Source of the DNA: Furfurilactobacillus rossiae DSM 15814
GTDB taxonomy: Bacteria; Bacillota; Bacilli; Lactobacillales; Lactobacillaceae
Assembly: GCF_000428925.1 (NCBI RefSeq)
Contig: NZ_AUAW01000001.1
Location: 186,001-250,000 of the forward strand
DNA: 64,000 nucleotides
Reading direction: 5' to 3'
The notes beneath the pieces were generated by a model, which worked only from the letters and a program-made list of their open reading frames with translations, was not told where the DNA came from and ran no database searches. How positions within the stretch are numbered: the first letter of the stretch is position 1; every line of letters begins with the position of its first letter. Positions 55,874 through 64,000 of the stretch are shown here, piece after piece. The position numbers were made by a program, and so were the translations under genes.

Positions 55874-56278
55874 ATGCAAGAGATCAACTTTACGACGCAG
55901 GATATTCTGCAAAAAGAATTTAAGGAAAAACGAATGGGAACCGCCTACGACCCAACGGACGTTGACAGTTTCTTGGACCTTGTAATCAAAGATTACGAGA
56001 TGTTCAATCGTGAAATTTCTCAACTTCGCGCCGAAAACGAACAGTTGTCCGGGAAGGTTGATGATTTAACTCGTCAAGTTAACGCTCGTCAATCTGTTCA
56101 AAGCAACGTTGAAACGTCCACTAGTCAAGCTAATAATAGCGTAACTAACATGGATATTTTAAAACGGCTTAGCAATTTGGAACGCCATGTATTTGGTTCC
56201 CAGCTGGATAATGGTGCTAACAACCAAAAGGGCCAAGACACTTTTAGTGCCGGTTCCCAGTCTGGTTGGAACGACTAA
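55874..56278 (+). CDS. gpsB: Cell division regulator GpsB
   Basis: 134 residues from ATG 55874; GAGGTG lies 8 bp upstream, and the ATG six bases earlier is too close. The DivIVA-like N-terminal domain has INFTTQDILQKEFKEKRMG and YDPTDVDSFLDLVIKDYE, followed by a coiled coil (about 40-72) and a short C-terminal trimerisation region (NMDILKRLSNLERHVFG). It coordinates PBP1A and other wall enzymes at the septum, which suits its place opposite pbp1A. rnpB follows. Confidence 0.96.
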   Translation: MQEINFTTQDILQKEFKEKRMGTAYDPTDVDSFLDLVIKDYEMFNREISQLRAENEQLSGKVDDLTRQVNARQSVQSNVETSTSQANNSVTNMDILKRLSNLERHVFGSQLDNGANNQKGQDTFSAGSQSGWND

Positions 56279-56298
56279 TTTTATTTGTTAACCAAATA

Positions 56299-56691
56299 TT
56301 GCAAATTTCGGGTAATTGGGCATAACTTATGTTGTGTCAGGAAAGTCCATGCTCGCACAGGCTGTGATGCCTGTAGTGTTCGTGCTCAGTGAAAAAATAA
56401 GCTGGGGTGCCTTCTCTTTTGAAGGTAACGGCGGGAAAACGTTGCTAAGGCTTCGGCTATGCGCTAGTATCCCTGAAAAGTGCCACAGTGACGAAACCAG
56501 TATGGAAACATGCTGGGTGGAACGCGGTAAACCCCTCGAGCGGGAAACCCAAACTACGGTAGGGGAGCTTCACATAGGTAACTGAACTGATTGTGGGGGA
56601 AGGTCTTTGACCTTGAGATAGATGATTACCACGGAGTAGATTGCGCCTGAGATCTACAAAGTACAAAACATGGCTTACAGAAATTTGCAAC
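56299..56691 (+). ncRNA. rnpB: RNase P RNA, class B
   Basis: Recognised by the conserved core: AGGAAAGUCCAUGCUCGCAC near the 5' end, GAAACCCAAACUACGGUAGG in the middle (about 56545-56563), and the 3' part ending GGCUUACAG. The terminal P1 helix is formed by TTGCAAATTTC and GAAATTTGCAA. About 393 nt, the expected size of the Bacillus-type RNA. It is the catalytic RNA of tRNA 5' maturation and lies downstream of gpsB as in Bacillus. Confidence 0.96.
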
Positions 56692-56695
56692 AGGC

Positions 56696-56726
56696 AGTCC
56701 TTCTCACGTGTGAGAAGGACTTTTTT
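56696..56726 (+). terminator. Rho-independent terminator of rnpB
   Basis: AGTCCTTCTCAC and GTGAGAAGGACT form a tight hairpin followed by T6. Confidence 0.93.
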
Positions 56727-56888
56727 GTGCTTTGCATTAGAAAATCAACGGCCATGTACTGATTACCTAATTGGGTAGCACCTTGCTAATGCAAATGGTA
56801 AGATGGTTAACGAATTGGTGGGTGCAAGTAATTGCAAAGTAGTAACTGACTCAATTACAGTCAACTCACAACATAGTAAGGAGTAAAG

Positions 56889-58037
56889 ATGCAAACATTT
56901 CAATTAATTGCGACTTGTGCCGCAGGTATTGAGGCCTTGGTTGGCCGCGAACTGAGAGATTTAGGGTATGAAACCCAGGTCGAAAATGGCCGTGTCCGCT
57001 TCAACGGCACTGTTAGAGATATATTACGGACCAACTTATGGTTACGGACAGCTGATCGCATTAAAATTGTGGTTAAGGAATTCCCTGCTTTAACATTTAC
57101 CGAACTGTTTGACCAAACTGAGGCTGTGGCCTGGGATGAGCTTTTGCCAATGGACGCAAATTTTCCAGTGGAAGGGCGTTCACATAATTCACAGCTGCAT
57201 AGTGTTCCCGATGCTCAGGCGATTGTAAAGAAAGCCATTGTTACTCAGTTGAGCGACGTCTACCACCGCCGAACCCGGTTACCAGAAACGGGCGCTAAAT
57301 TTCCACTGGAAGTTGCCATCAATAAAGATCAAGTAATGTTGACGCTAGACACAACCGGAGATTCACTGTTCAAACGTGGTTACCGGGTGGCTAAAGGGGA
57401 TGCGCCGCTGAAAGAAAATATGGCAGCTGCGTTAATTTTATTAACGCATTGGACCCCCGCTGACATGCCATTTCTTGATCCTGTTTGTGGATCAGGTACA
57501 TTACCGATTGAAGCAGCTCTTATTGCACGTAACATTGCTCCTGGTTACAACCGTCACTTCATTTGTGAAAGCTGGCCATGGGTTTCTTCTAAAGTGGCCG
57601 ACACAGTACGGGATGAAGCAGATGCTGCAGCAGATTATGATAGTGAATTTGACATTGCTGGTAGTGATAATGATCCTGAAATGGTTGCCATCGCCAAAAA
57701 GAACGCTCAAGCAGCTGGGTTGAGCCAGGATGTCCACTTTAGTGTGGCAGATGTAACAGCATTGACGACCGACAAAATTAACGGTGTTATTGTTGCCAAC
57801 CCGCCATATGGGGAACGTTTGAGCGATCAAACGGCCGTCCGTGCCTTATATAAGGGCATGGGAAAGGCATTCAAACCACTGACAACGTGGAGTAAATATA
57901 TTTTGACCAGTGATTTAGATTTCGAGGCCGCGTACGGTCAGCGGGCGACTAAGAAACGAAAACTTTATAACGGGGCTTTACGTACAGATCTGTACCAATA
58001 CTGGGGTAAACCGATTTGGCATCATGATAATAAGTAG
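56889..58037 (+). CDS. ypsC: THUMP-domain rRNA (guanine-N2) methyltransferase (YpsC, RlmL/RlmN2G type)
   Basis: 382 residues. The N-terminal THUMP domain (about 1-160; LIATCAAGIEALVGRELRDLG) is followed by a methyltransferase with DPVCGSGTLPIEAALIARN and the catalytic NPPYGERL. It corresponds to the N-terminal half of E. coli RlmL, which makes m2G2445 of 23S rRNA; the exact site here is not proven. It has a perfect AAGGAG ribosome binding site and lies downstream of rnpB as in B. subtilis. Confidence 0.92.
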   Translation: MQTFQLIATCAAGIEALVGRELRDLGYETQVENGRVRFNGTVRDILRTNLWLRTADRIKIVVKEFPALTFTELFDQTEAVAWDELLPMDANFPVEGRSHNSQLHSVPDAQAIVKKAIVTQLSDVYHRRTRLPETGAKFPLEVAINKDQVMLTLDTTGDSLFKRGYRVAKGDAPLKENMAAALILLTHWTPADMPFLDPVCGSGTLPIEAALIARNIAPGYNRHFICESWPWVSSKVADTVRDEADAAADYDSEFDIAGSDNDPEMVAIAKKNAQAAGLSQDVHFSVADVTALTTDKINGVIVANPPYGERLSDQTAVRALYKGMGKAFKPLTTWSKYILTSDLDFEAAYGQRATKKRKLYNGALRTDLYQYWGKPIWHHDNK

Positions 58038-58071
58038 AAGTTCATATGAATAGACATGGGGATCTGAACAT

Positions 58072-58252
58072 AAAAAAGAAACTGGGACATAATGCCTCAA
58101 CTCAATGTCTAATGAAAAATTGCCGCAAACGCGGGACATAACACTGACTTTTGCTCATCTAACGCGAATAAGGCATTCATGGGAAAAAACCATGAATGCC
58201 TTATTCGCGTTACCTGAGAAAGCAAAAGCGTGTTATGTCCCGCTCTCTTTTT
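58072..58252 (-). repeat. Palindromic intergenic element, copy B
   Basis: About 181 bp, the reverse complement of an element closely related to copy A (38684-38921). It has the same terminal repeats (A6 GAAACTGGGACATAAT at one end, ATGTCCCGCTCTC T5 at the other), the same GCGGGACATAACAC pairing and a perfect 22-bp hairpin (58161-58182 with 58190-58211, loop GAAAAAA). It lacks the second hairpin of copy A. It also lies between convergent genes. Confidence 0.85.
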
Positions 58253-58295
58253 CGAATATTTTGCGTTGAGTTCAACTAGTCAAACCACAGCTTAA

Positions 58296-58574
58296 TCAAG
58301 ATCGAATAATCATTAAAATGGTTGTGAAGATAATAAGCAAAATCGATACAACCAAATCGACAAGATTCAGCGGGTTTCTGTCGGCAGTGTCCTCAAATGT
58401 CATGAAATGAGCGTTTAAAGATACCATTCCAGCAATGGCCAGCAGTCCTAATCCAGTTTCGTTATAAACAAAAATTGAGGTTACAAGCAACACTGATTTG
58501 GCGATGAAACTGAGTCTTTTCAGTGGATTAGACGGATAGTACTTAGTTGATTCAAGCTTCGTTGCATTTAACAT
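58296..58574 (-). CDS. Small membrane protein of unknown function
   Basis: 92 residues from ATG 58574, behind GGGGGTG. Three hydrophobic segments are likely (about 22-36, 41-55 and 70-90), with a polar loop (EDTADRNPLNL) before the last. No family recognised. It stands alone on the reverse strand downstream of element B. Confidence 0.6.
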   Translation of the reverse strand: MLNATKLESTKYYPSNPLKRLSFIAKSVLLVTSIFVYNETGLGLLAIAGMVSLNAHFMTFEDTADRNPLNLVDLVVSILLIIFTTILMIIRS

Positions 58575-58899
58575 AACAACACCCCCAAAAACAGCTTAAT
58601 TAGCTGAGTGGCAACCGAACGCTGTACAAAAGGTTGGACAAGGTATCGTGATTGAATGTCTACAATCAACAAGCCATTTGTGTAATTGTTATTAATGTAT
58701 ACTCTAAGACTTATTATTTCAAATAATCGTAATTAACACATTCAAACAGGGTTACACATTAACCAATGCCAGTCAAAAGGGTGTAACTGTATTGCATGTG
58801 GTCGTTTGTTATTAAACGAATAACAGAAACTGGACGAAATATTGAAATCCGTTAAATATTGTCGTCAATCGGCTCTGATAATCTTTCGATATGCTACGC
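58575..58899. other. Intergenic region without recognised genes
   Basis: About 325 bp between two reverse-strand genes. There is no coding sequence I can support. A perfect 7-bp inverted repeat GTTACAC/GTGTAAC lies at 58751-58787, and a GTTATT/AATAAC pair near 58809. A promoter for the small membrane protein probably lies here (TTGATT, 17 bp, ATACCT on the reverse strand), but it is weak. Confidence 0.35.
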
Positions 58900-59307
58900 T
58901 TAGTGCGCTTGATGTAGTGCCTGTAAGGCAAGTCTGTGGGCACCCATGTTCTGACGGTCGGGAATCCACTGAGTAATGACTAATGGAAACGAATCTTGGA
59001 GGGCCAATAACTTTTGTGTTAGGTCTGGGTAATGTTTCATAACACCTTTACCGACAGCATCTGCTACTAAACGACTATCCGTAAAAAACATCACGGTTTC
59101 CTCCGATTCACTCAATTTTTGTGCTTTTTCAAAGCCGATAATAGCAGCCTGAAATTCAGCGGCATGATTATCAACGGCGGTGACTATTTGTTTGAAGGGA
59201 TATTGGTGACCGTTCTGAACGAGAAGAATGCCTGCACCACTCGGAATTTGAGCTATTTTGGGATGAGTTGCGACGCTTGCCGCATCTGTATAAAGTTTGA
59301 TTATCAT
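58900..59307 (-). CDS. RNase HI-family protein (YpdQ-like)
   Basis: 135 residues from ATG 59307, behind AAGGACT. The RNase H fold is clear: KLYTDAA with Asp8, NHAAEFQA with Glu51 and FFTDSRLV with Asp77. In the last motif the family usually has N..ADRLA; here it reads NMGAHRLA, so the fourth acidic residue is His124. Activity on RNA-DNA hybrids is therefore uncertain. The gene is divergent from ebsA. Confidence 0.85.
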   Translation of the reverse strand: MIIKLYTDAASVATHPKIAQIPSGAGILLVQNGHQYPFKQIVTAVDNHAAEFQAAIIGFEKAQKLSESEETVMFFTDSRLVADAVGKGVMKHYPDLTQKLLALQDSFPLVITQWIPDRQNMGAHRLALQALHQAH

Positions 59308-59365
59308 CTTAGTCCTTAAATTTGGTAAAATAGAAGTGTTGGAAAGAAAGGGGTTTCGTACGTCG

Positions 59366-59746
59366 ATGCACACACAACGTTTTTTTTATCGGCCAAGCGG
59401 TTTAACTGCAGTTATCATTTGGTCATGGGTCGCCATTTTCTTTTGTGGTGGCGTGATTTTTCAGTATGAAATGGCGCGGTTTAATTGGCCAGCGATTATC
59501 ATCGCTTGTTTATTTGTTTTATTGCTCGCTTGGGAACTTTTAGGTCGTCAACTGGTTTTTACCGGTCAAAACCTAATTGTTCGTCGAATGCTGGCGCCCA
59601 GAGCACTAACTGTCAATGTTCATCAATTGGAACACTTGTCGCTTAGTGGTCACACCATGAGTTTTTCTTTGGGCGGCAAACATTATCGATTCCGCGTAAC
59701 TAAACACGCATTGGCGAAGATTAAAACCATTGTTAGTGCTGACTAG
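59366..59746 (+). CDS. ebsA: EbsA family protein
   Basis: 126 residues from ATG 59366 (AAAGGGG lies 12 bp upstream). Two membrane helices (about 15-36 and 43-60) are preceded by RFFYRPSG and followed by a small cytoplasmic beta-rich domain (LVFTGQNLIVRRMLA to KHYRFRVTKHA). This matches the EbsA family found next to an RNase HI gene in enterococci and lactobacilli. The name refers to aggregation-substance binding; the molecular role is unclear. Confidence 0.72.
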   Translation: MHTQRFFYRPSGLTAVIIWSWVAIFFCGGVIFQYEMARFNWPAIIIACLFVLLLAWELLGRQLVFTGQNLIVRRMLAPRALTVNVHQLEHLSLSGHTMSFSLGGKHYRFRVTKHALAKIKTIVSAD

Positions 59747-59809
59747 ACCAACCCTAATAAGATTTATTATAACAGACACCCTAAACGGTCTGAGGAGAGG
59801 AAGTTGTTC

Positions 59810-61474
59810 ATGACACAACCAAAAGATATTGAGATTGCACAACAAACTGAATTGCGTAAAATTAGTGAAATTGCCGAGACGGCAGGCTTAACAGAGGATG
59901 AAATTGAACCATACGGCCGTTACAAAGGCAAAATTGACTTGCCGTTAACTGGCAAACGTCAATCTGGCAAATTGGTGTTGGTTACATCAATTAATCCAAC
60001 TCCGGCCGGTGAGGGTAAGACAACAGTTACGATCGGTCTTGGTGATGGTTTACGCAAAATTGGTAAACGGGCCGTTTTGGCTCTACGCGAACCTTCCTTA
60101 GGTCCCGTGATGGGAATGAAAGGCGGTGCCACTGGCGGTGGTTACGCTCAAGTTGCACCAATGGAAGACATTAATTTGCATTTTAACGGGGACTTTCATG
60201 CCCTGACAACTGCTAATAACACTTTGGCAGCGTTAATTGACAATCACATTCAACAAGGCAACGAGCTACATATTGACCCACGACGAATTAGTTTTCACCG
60301 TGTCTTAGATATTAACGATCGTGCGCTTAGAAATACGGTTATCGGCATGGGGGGTCCAACCTCTGGTACACCTCGAGAAGATCATTTTGATATTACTGTT
60401 GCCAGTGAATTGATGGCCATTTTGTGTTTGGCGACTGATCTGCACGACTTAAAAGCACGGATCAACCGCATCGTCGTGGCTGAAAACTACGATCGGCAGC
60501 CAGTGACTGTTGCTGATTTACAAGTCAGTGGTGCCATTGCTTTGCTCCTCAAGGAAGCAATCAAACCAAACCTTGTTCAAACTTTGGAAGGCACGCCGGC
60601 CATCATTCACGGTGGACCATTTGCCAATATTGCTCATGGTTGCAACAGTGTGTTGGCGACACGAACAGCACTTCAATTAGGTGAATACGCCGTTACAGAG
60701 GCTGGTTTTGGGGCTGATTTGGGTGCCGAAAAGTTTCTTGATATCAAGGTGCCCGTTCTTGGCAAAACACCAGATGCAGTTGTTTTGGTAGCAACTGTTC
60801 GTGCACTCAAGTTGCATGGCGGTCAAGCACTCGCTGATTTAACAACACCAGATCTTGATGCATTGCAAAAAGGGTTGGCCAACCTCGGTAAACACATTGA
60901 AAGCATGCAACGTTATCAAGTGCCAGTTGTTGTTGCCATTAATGCATTTACATCAGACACCCCGGAAGAAATTAAATTGATTCAGAATTATTGTCAACAA
61001 TTCAATGTAGAGGCCGTGGAAGCTGATGAATGGGCACATGGTGGTGATGGGACGACCGAGTTAGCTCACGCCGTTGTTCGTGCTGCGCAACAACCGACCG
61101 ACTTCAAGCCACTATATGAGGCCGACGATGATATTGTGACTAAGGCAACTAAAATTGTGACAACCATTTATGGTGGCCGCGGCGTTGTCTTGGAACCACA
61201 TGCGAAGGCACAGTTACGCCGGTATGCAAAGCGTGGTTGGGATAAGCTACCTGTTTGCATGGCAAAAACGCAGTATTCACTAACAGATCGTCCAAAGCAA
61301 CTCGGCGCTCCGAAGGACTTTGACATTCATATTCGGGCATTTGAACCTCGTTTAGGTGCCGGTTTCATGGTGGCCCTAACTGGCTCCATTTTAACGATGC
61401 CCGGTCTGCCGAAACATCCTGCCGCTTTAGACATGGCGATTACAGATGACGGCAAGATTTCTGGAATTTTCTAA
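59810..61474 (+). CDS. fhs: Formate--tetrahydrofolate ligase
   Basis: 554 residues from ATG 59810, behind GGAGAGG; a TTG two codons earlier is in frame but too close. Motifs: [17 protein letters not shown] nucleotide loop, [27 protein letters not shown], and the end [10 protein letters not shown]. It makes 10-formyl-THF from formate and THF with ATP, feeding purine and fMet synthesis. Single-gene unit ahead of lspA. Confidence 0.98.
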   Translation: MTQPKDIEIAQQTELRKISEIAETAGLTEDEIEPYGRYKGKIDLPLTGKRQSGKLVLVTSINPTPAGEGKTTVTIGLGDGLRKIGKRAVLALREPSLGPVMGMKGGATGGGYAQVAPMEDINLHFNGDFHALTTANNTLAALIDNHIQQGNELHIDPRRISFHRVLDINDRALRNTVIGMGGPTSGTPREDHFDITVASELMAILCLATDLHDLKARINRIVVAENYDRQPVTVADLQVSGAIALLLKEAIKPNLVQTLEGTPAIIHGGPFANIAHGCNSVLATRTALQLGEYAVTEAGFGADLGAEKFLDIKVPVLGKTPDAVVLVATVRALKLHGGQALADLTTPDLDALQKGLANLGKHIESMQRYQVPVVVAINAFTSDTPEEIKLIQNYCQQFNVEAVEADEWAHGGDGTTELAHAVVRAAQQPTDFKPLYEADDDIVTKATKIVTTIYGGRGVVLEPHAKAQLRRYAKRGWDKLPVCMAKTQYSLTDRPKQLGAPKDFDIHIRAFEPRLGAGFMVALTGSILTMPGLPKHPAALDMAITDDGKISGIF

Positions 61475-61498
61475 AAATCAGCTTGATGAAAAGGAGTT

Positions 61499-62071
61499 GT
61501 GGCCGAGAGCCACATTACGCCAATGATATATTACTGGATTTTTATTGCTGTGTTGGTTGGTGCTGATCAAGGTATCAAGTACTATATTGCGAATAATTTA
61601 GCGTTAGGTAGTACGCATACATTCATCCCCGGACTGCTATCATTAACAAGCCTTAGAAACAATGGCGCCGCATGGTCGATTTTGACGGGCCGAATTGACA
61701 TCTTTATTGTCATTACAATTGTGGCCGTTATCGTCTTGGCTTATGCGATGTGGCGTTTACGTGCCCAACGATTGTACATGTGGGGCATTAGTTTTATGAT
61801 GGCTGGAACGCTCGGAAACTTTATTGATCGTATTCGTTTGGGCTATGTCGTCGACATGTTTCAACTGGATTTCCTGAAGAGTTTTCCAATCAGTAATTTT
61901 GCAGACTGGTGTCTCACAGCTGGGGTGATTTTGTTGATTGTTGCGGTAATTTTTGACCGTGATGACAATACAACAGGGCACAGTCAGGCAAGTTCCAAAA
62001 AGAAGGCTAAAACCCCAAAAAAGGATGATCGACCAATTAAACACAGTGGTCCCCGACACGCAGCAAAATAA
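61499..62071 (+). CDS. lspA: Lipoprotein signal peptidase LspA
   Basis: 190 residues if started at GTG 61499. AAGGAG lies only 2 bp before that GTG, and the ATG at 61523 gives a more typical N terminus (MIYYWIFIAVLV), so the start is uncertain. Four membrane helices are present, with the catalytic aspartates in GNFIDRIRLGYVVDMF and NFADWCL; RNNGAAWSI is also conserved. A Lys-rich C-terminal tail of about 35 residues is longer than usual. It cleaves the signal peptide of prolipoproteins. Followed 22 bp later by rluD. Confidence 0.94.
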   Translation: MAESHITPMIYYWIFIAVLVGADQGIKYYIANNLALGSTHTFIPGLLSLTSLRNNGAAWSILTGRIDIFIVITIVAVIVLAYAMWRLRAQRLYMWGISFMMAGTLGNFIDRIRLGYVVDMFQLDFLKSFPISNFADWCLTAGVILLIVAVIFDRDDNTTGHSQASSKKKAKTPKKDDRPIKHSGPRHAAK

Positions 62072-62093
62072 TTAAGGATTAATCGACACAACT

Positions 62094-63101
62094 ATGAATA
62101 AAAATGAAACAACCAGTGCATCATCCATTGATGTGCAACCCGGTGCGAAAGCGCATCGTCAGGAATATGACAACATGGCAGCTCAAGCCGCTACACCGGA
62201 TACACAAACATTTATCATTACGACACAAACCGGCCGTCTGGACAAGGTTTTAAGTCAATTAGCTGGTATCACACGATCCCAGGCACAAAATGCCATCATT
62301 GATCACCGGGTAACTGTTAATGGACAAGACGTTAAAAAACGAGATGAAGTAGCCGGCGGTGACACAGTAACGTTTGTGCCCAAAACGCCGACGCCCATTG
62401 CCTTGGTTCCTGAAGACATTCCATTAGACATTGTGTACGAAGATGACGATGTTATTGTCGTCAATAAACCGCAAGGAATGGTGGTTCATCCTGCACCTGG
62501 ACACCCTGATCATACATTGGTCAATGCGTTATTAGCGCACAGCCCGTTGTCAACAATCAATGGGAGTCTGCGCCCCGGAATTGTTCACCGAATTGACAAG
62601 GATACGTCTGGATTGTTAATGATTGCCAAGAATGATTTGGCCCATCAGAGTCTGTCTGCACAGCTTAAGGCTAAAACGAATGAGCGCCAGTACATCGCGC
62701 TCGTTCACGGCGTCATTAGCGAAGATGATGGCACAATCGATGCACCGATTGGTCGTTCTCTAAAAGACCGCAAAAAAATGGCGATCGTTAAAGATGGCCG
62801 GCATGCCGTGACACACTTTCATGTGCTTAAACGGTACCGCCAGTACACACTGGTTAGTTGCCGACTGGAAACGGGCCGAACACATCAGATTCGTGTCCAC
62901 ATGGCGTACATTGGGCATCCACTGGCTGGTGATCCGTTATACGGACCTAAAAAGACACTGTCAGGAAATGGTCAGTACCTAACCGCACAAACGTTGGGAT
63001 TCGTTCACCCCCGCACAGGTAAAACAATGCGGTTTGAAATTCCATTACCAGCATGGTTTGATGCTATGCTGAAGCAGCTGGACGAACAAGAAAACAAATA
63101 A
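62094..63101 (+). CDS. rluD: RluD-family 23S rRNA pseudouridine synthase (YlyB)
   Basis: 335 residues from ATG 62094. A second start, ATG 62175, has AGGA 10 bp upstream and gives the more usual 308 residues, so the first 27 residues may not be translated. An S4 RNA-binding domain (about 45-105) precedes the catalytic domain with GIVHRIDKDTSGLLM (catalytic Asp) and LETGRTHQIRVHMAYIGHPL. It lies in the lspA-rluD-pyrR unit known from Bacillus and lactobacilli. Confidence 0.94.
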   Translation: MNKNETTSASSIDVQPGAKAHRQEYDNMAAQAATPDTQTFIITTQTGRLDKVLSQLAGITRSQAQNAIIDHRVTVNGQDVKKRDEVAGGDTVTFVPKTPTPIALVPEDIPLDIVYEDDDVIVVNKPQGMVVHPAPGHPDHTLVNALLAHSPLSTINGSLRPGIVHRIDKDTSGLLMIAKNDLAHQSLSAQLKAKTNERQYIALVHGVISEDDGTIDAPIGRSLKDRKKMAIVKDGRHAVTHFHVLKRYRQYTLVSCRLETGRTHQIRVHMAYIGHPLAGDPLYGPKKTLSGNGQYLTAQTLGFVHPRTGKTMRFEIPLPAWFDAMLKQLDEQENK

Positions 63102-63110
63102 AAGGGGTAA

Positions 63111-63653
<543 letters not shown>

Positions 63654-63686
63654 CAAACAAGGTACCAGATAGAAAGGAACGTGCAG

Positions 63687-64000
63687 ATGACAGAACGCTA
63701 TTTAATTCTTTCAGATGGCACGGCCTATAAAGGTCAAGCGTTTGGATCGCCGGCAACCACAAGCGGCACCATCGTTTTTAATACGAGTGTCACCGGGTAT
63801 CAAGAAATTATTACTGACCCGATTTATCACAATCAAATAATTGTCTTTACCACACCAACCATTGGCGCTGTGGGCGTTAATCATGAAAGTTATGAATCAA
63901 TTCTGCCGACTGCTAAAGGGGTCGTTGTGCGTGAAGTGGCAGAAGTGTCCACCAATCGACAACGATCTCTAAGTTTGGATCAATTTCTACGTGTCCATAA
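63687..64000 (+). CDS. carA: Carbamoyl-phosphate synthase small subunit, 3' end cut by window
   Basis: About 104 codons are visible from ATG 63687 (MTERYLILSDGTAYKGQAFG), behind GAAAGGAAC. The segment FNTSVTGYQEIITDP is the CarA N-terminal signature, and GVVVREV follows. The glutaminase domain lies beyond the window. It supplies ammonia from glutamine for carbamoyl-phosphate synthesis. Only 33 bp separate it from pyrR, so the two are probably co-transcribed and no PyrR attenuator fits between them. Confidence 0.95.
   Translation, partial: MTERYLILSDGTAYKGQAFGSPATTSGTIVFNTSVTGYQEIITDPIYHNQIIVFTTPTIGAVGVNHESYESILPTAKGVVVREVAEVSTNRQRSLSLDQFLRVH

Noticed and set aside
56316-56585. Open frame of 89 codons on the plus strand
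   Set aside because: It lies entirely within the RNase P RNA gene and has no ribosome binding site.
58751-58787. Inverted repeat GTTACAC/GTGTAAC
   Set aside because: Only 7 bp with a 23-nt gap, no T tract; expected by chance in AT-rich DNA of this length.
59804-59809. TTG start of fhs two codons before ATG 59810
   Set aside because: The ribosome binding site is too close to it; ATG 59810 has normal spacing.

Overview
This is a 64 kb piece of the chromosome of a lactic acid bacterium, most probably a member of the Lactobacillaceae. That reading rests on Firmicutes gene order, strong AGGAGG-type ribosome binding sites, a class B RNase P RNA, a complete mevalonate pathway, and lactobacillus-type genes (EbsA, YjeM, C69 dipeptidase, split transhydrogenase). 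The species cannot be fixed from the window. I see no prophage, insertion sequence, CRISPR array or plasmid function. Nearly all genes are housekeeping genes.

Layout. 1-6.3 kb: rsmB (5' end outside the window), prpC-prkC (PP2C phosphatase and PASTA kinase), rsgA, rpe, thiN. 6.5-18.9 kb: rpmB on the reverse strand, then yloU-fakA, recG, plsX-acpP, rnc-smc-ftsY. 18.9-21.5 kb: a reverse-strand tRNA-Arg(UCG), a MazG-like gene and ylxM-ffh. 21.8-28.9 kb: an accessory block between ffh and rpsP, which are adjacent in many Firmicutes. It holds a three-gene proton-translocating transhydrogenase (pnt), a small KOW-like protein, a cold-shock protein, a SpoIIM-like membrane protein, a secreted CAP-domain protein and a membrane-anchored Ig-like protein. 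29.0-31.7 kb: rpsP-khpA, rimM-trmD, rplS. 31.7-41.7 kb: transport and metabolism genes (YjeM permease, C69 dipeptidase, YitT, glycerol kinase, EamA transporter, HAD phosphatase, RsmF-type methyltransferase). 41.7-46.1 kb: the reverse-strand mevalonate genes mvaK1-mvaD-mvaK2-fni. 46.2-51.9 kb: dinG-type helicase, TseB-like protein, asnS, dnaD. 51.9-58.0 kb: the conserved pbp1A-recU / ypsA-gpsB-rnpB-rlmL cluster. 58.0-64.0 kb: a small membrane protein, an RNase HI-like protein, EbsA, fhs, lspA-rluD-pyrR and the start of carA, which runs off the end.

No large novel system is visible. The most interesting non-coding signal is a pair of related, inverted, strongly palindromic elements (about 238 and 181 bp; 38.7 and 58.1 kb). 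Both lie between convergent genes, and their long hairpin shows a compensatory base-pair change. Other points worth a look: a tRNA-Arg with C instead of U at position 33; a perfect 17-bp palindrome over the -35 position of the recU-pbp1A promoter; a catabolite-repression-like site over the -10 of the transhydrogenase promoter; a glycerol kinase with Thr at the position of the PTS-phosphorylated His232; an RNase HI homologue with His for the last catalytic Asp; and an Ig-like domain predicted to lie on the cytoplasmic side of its membrane anchor.
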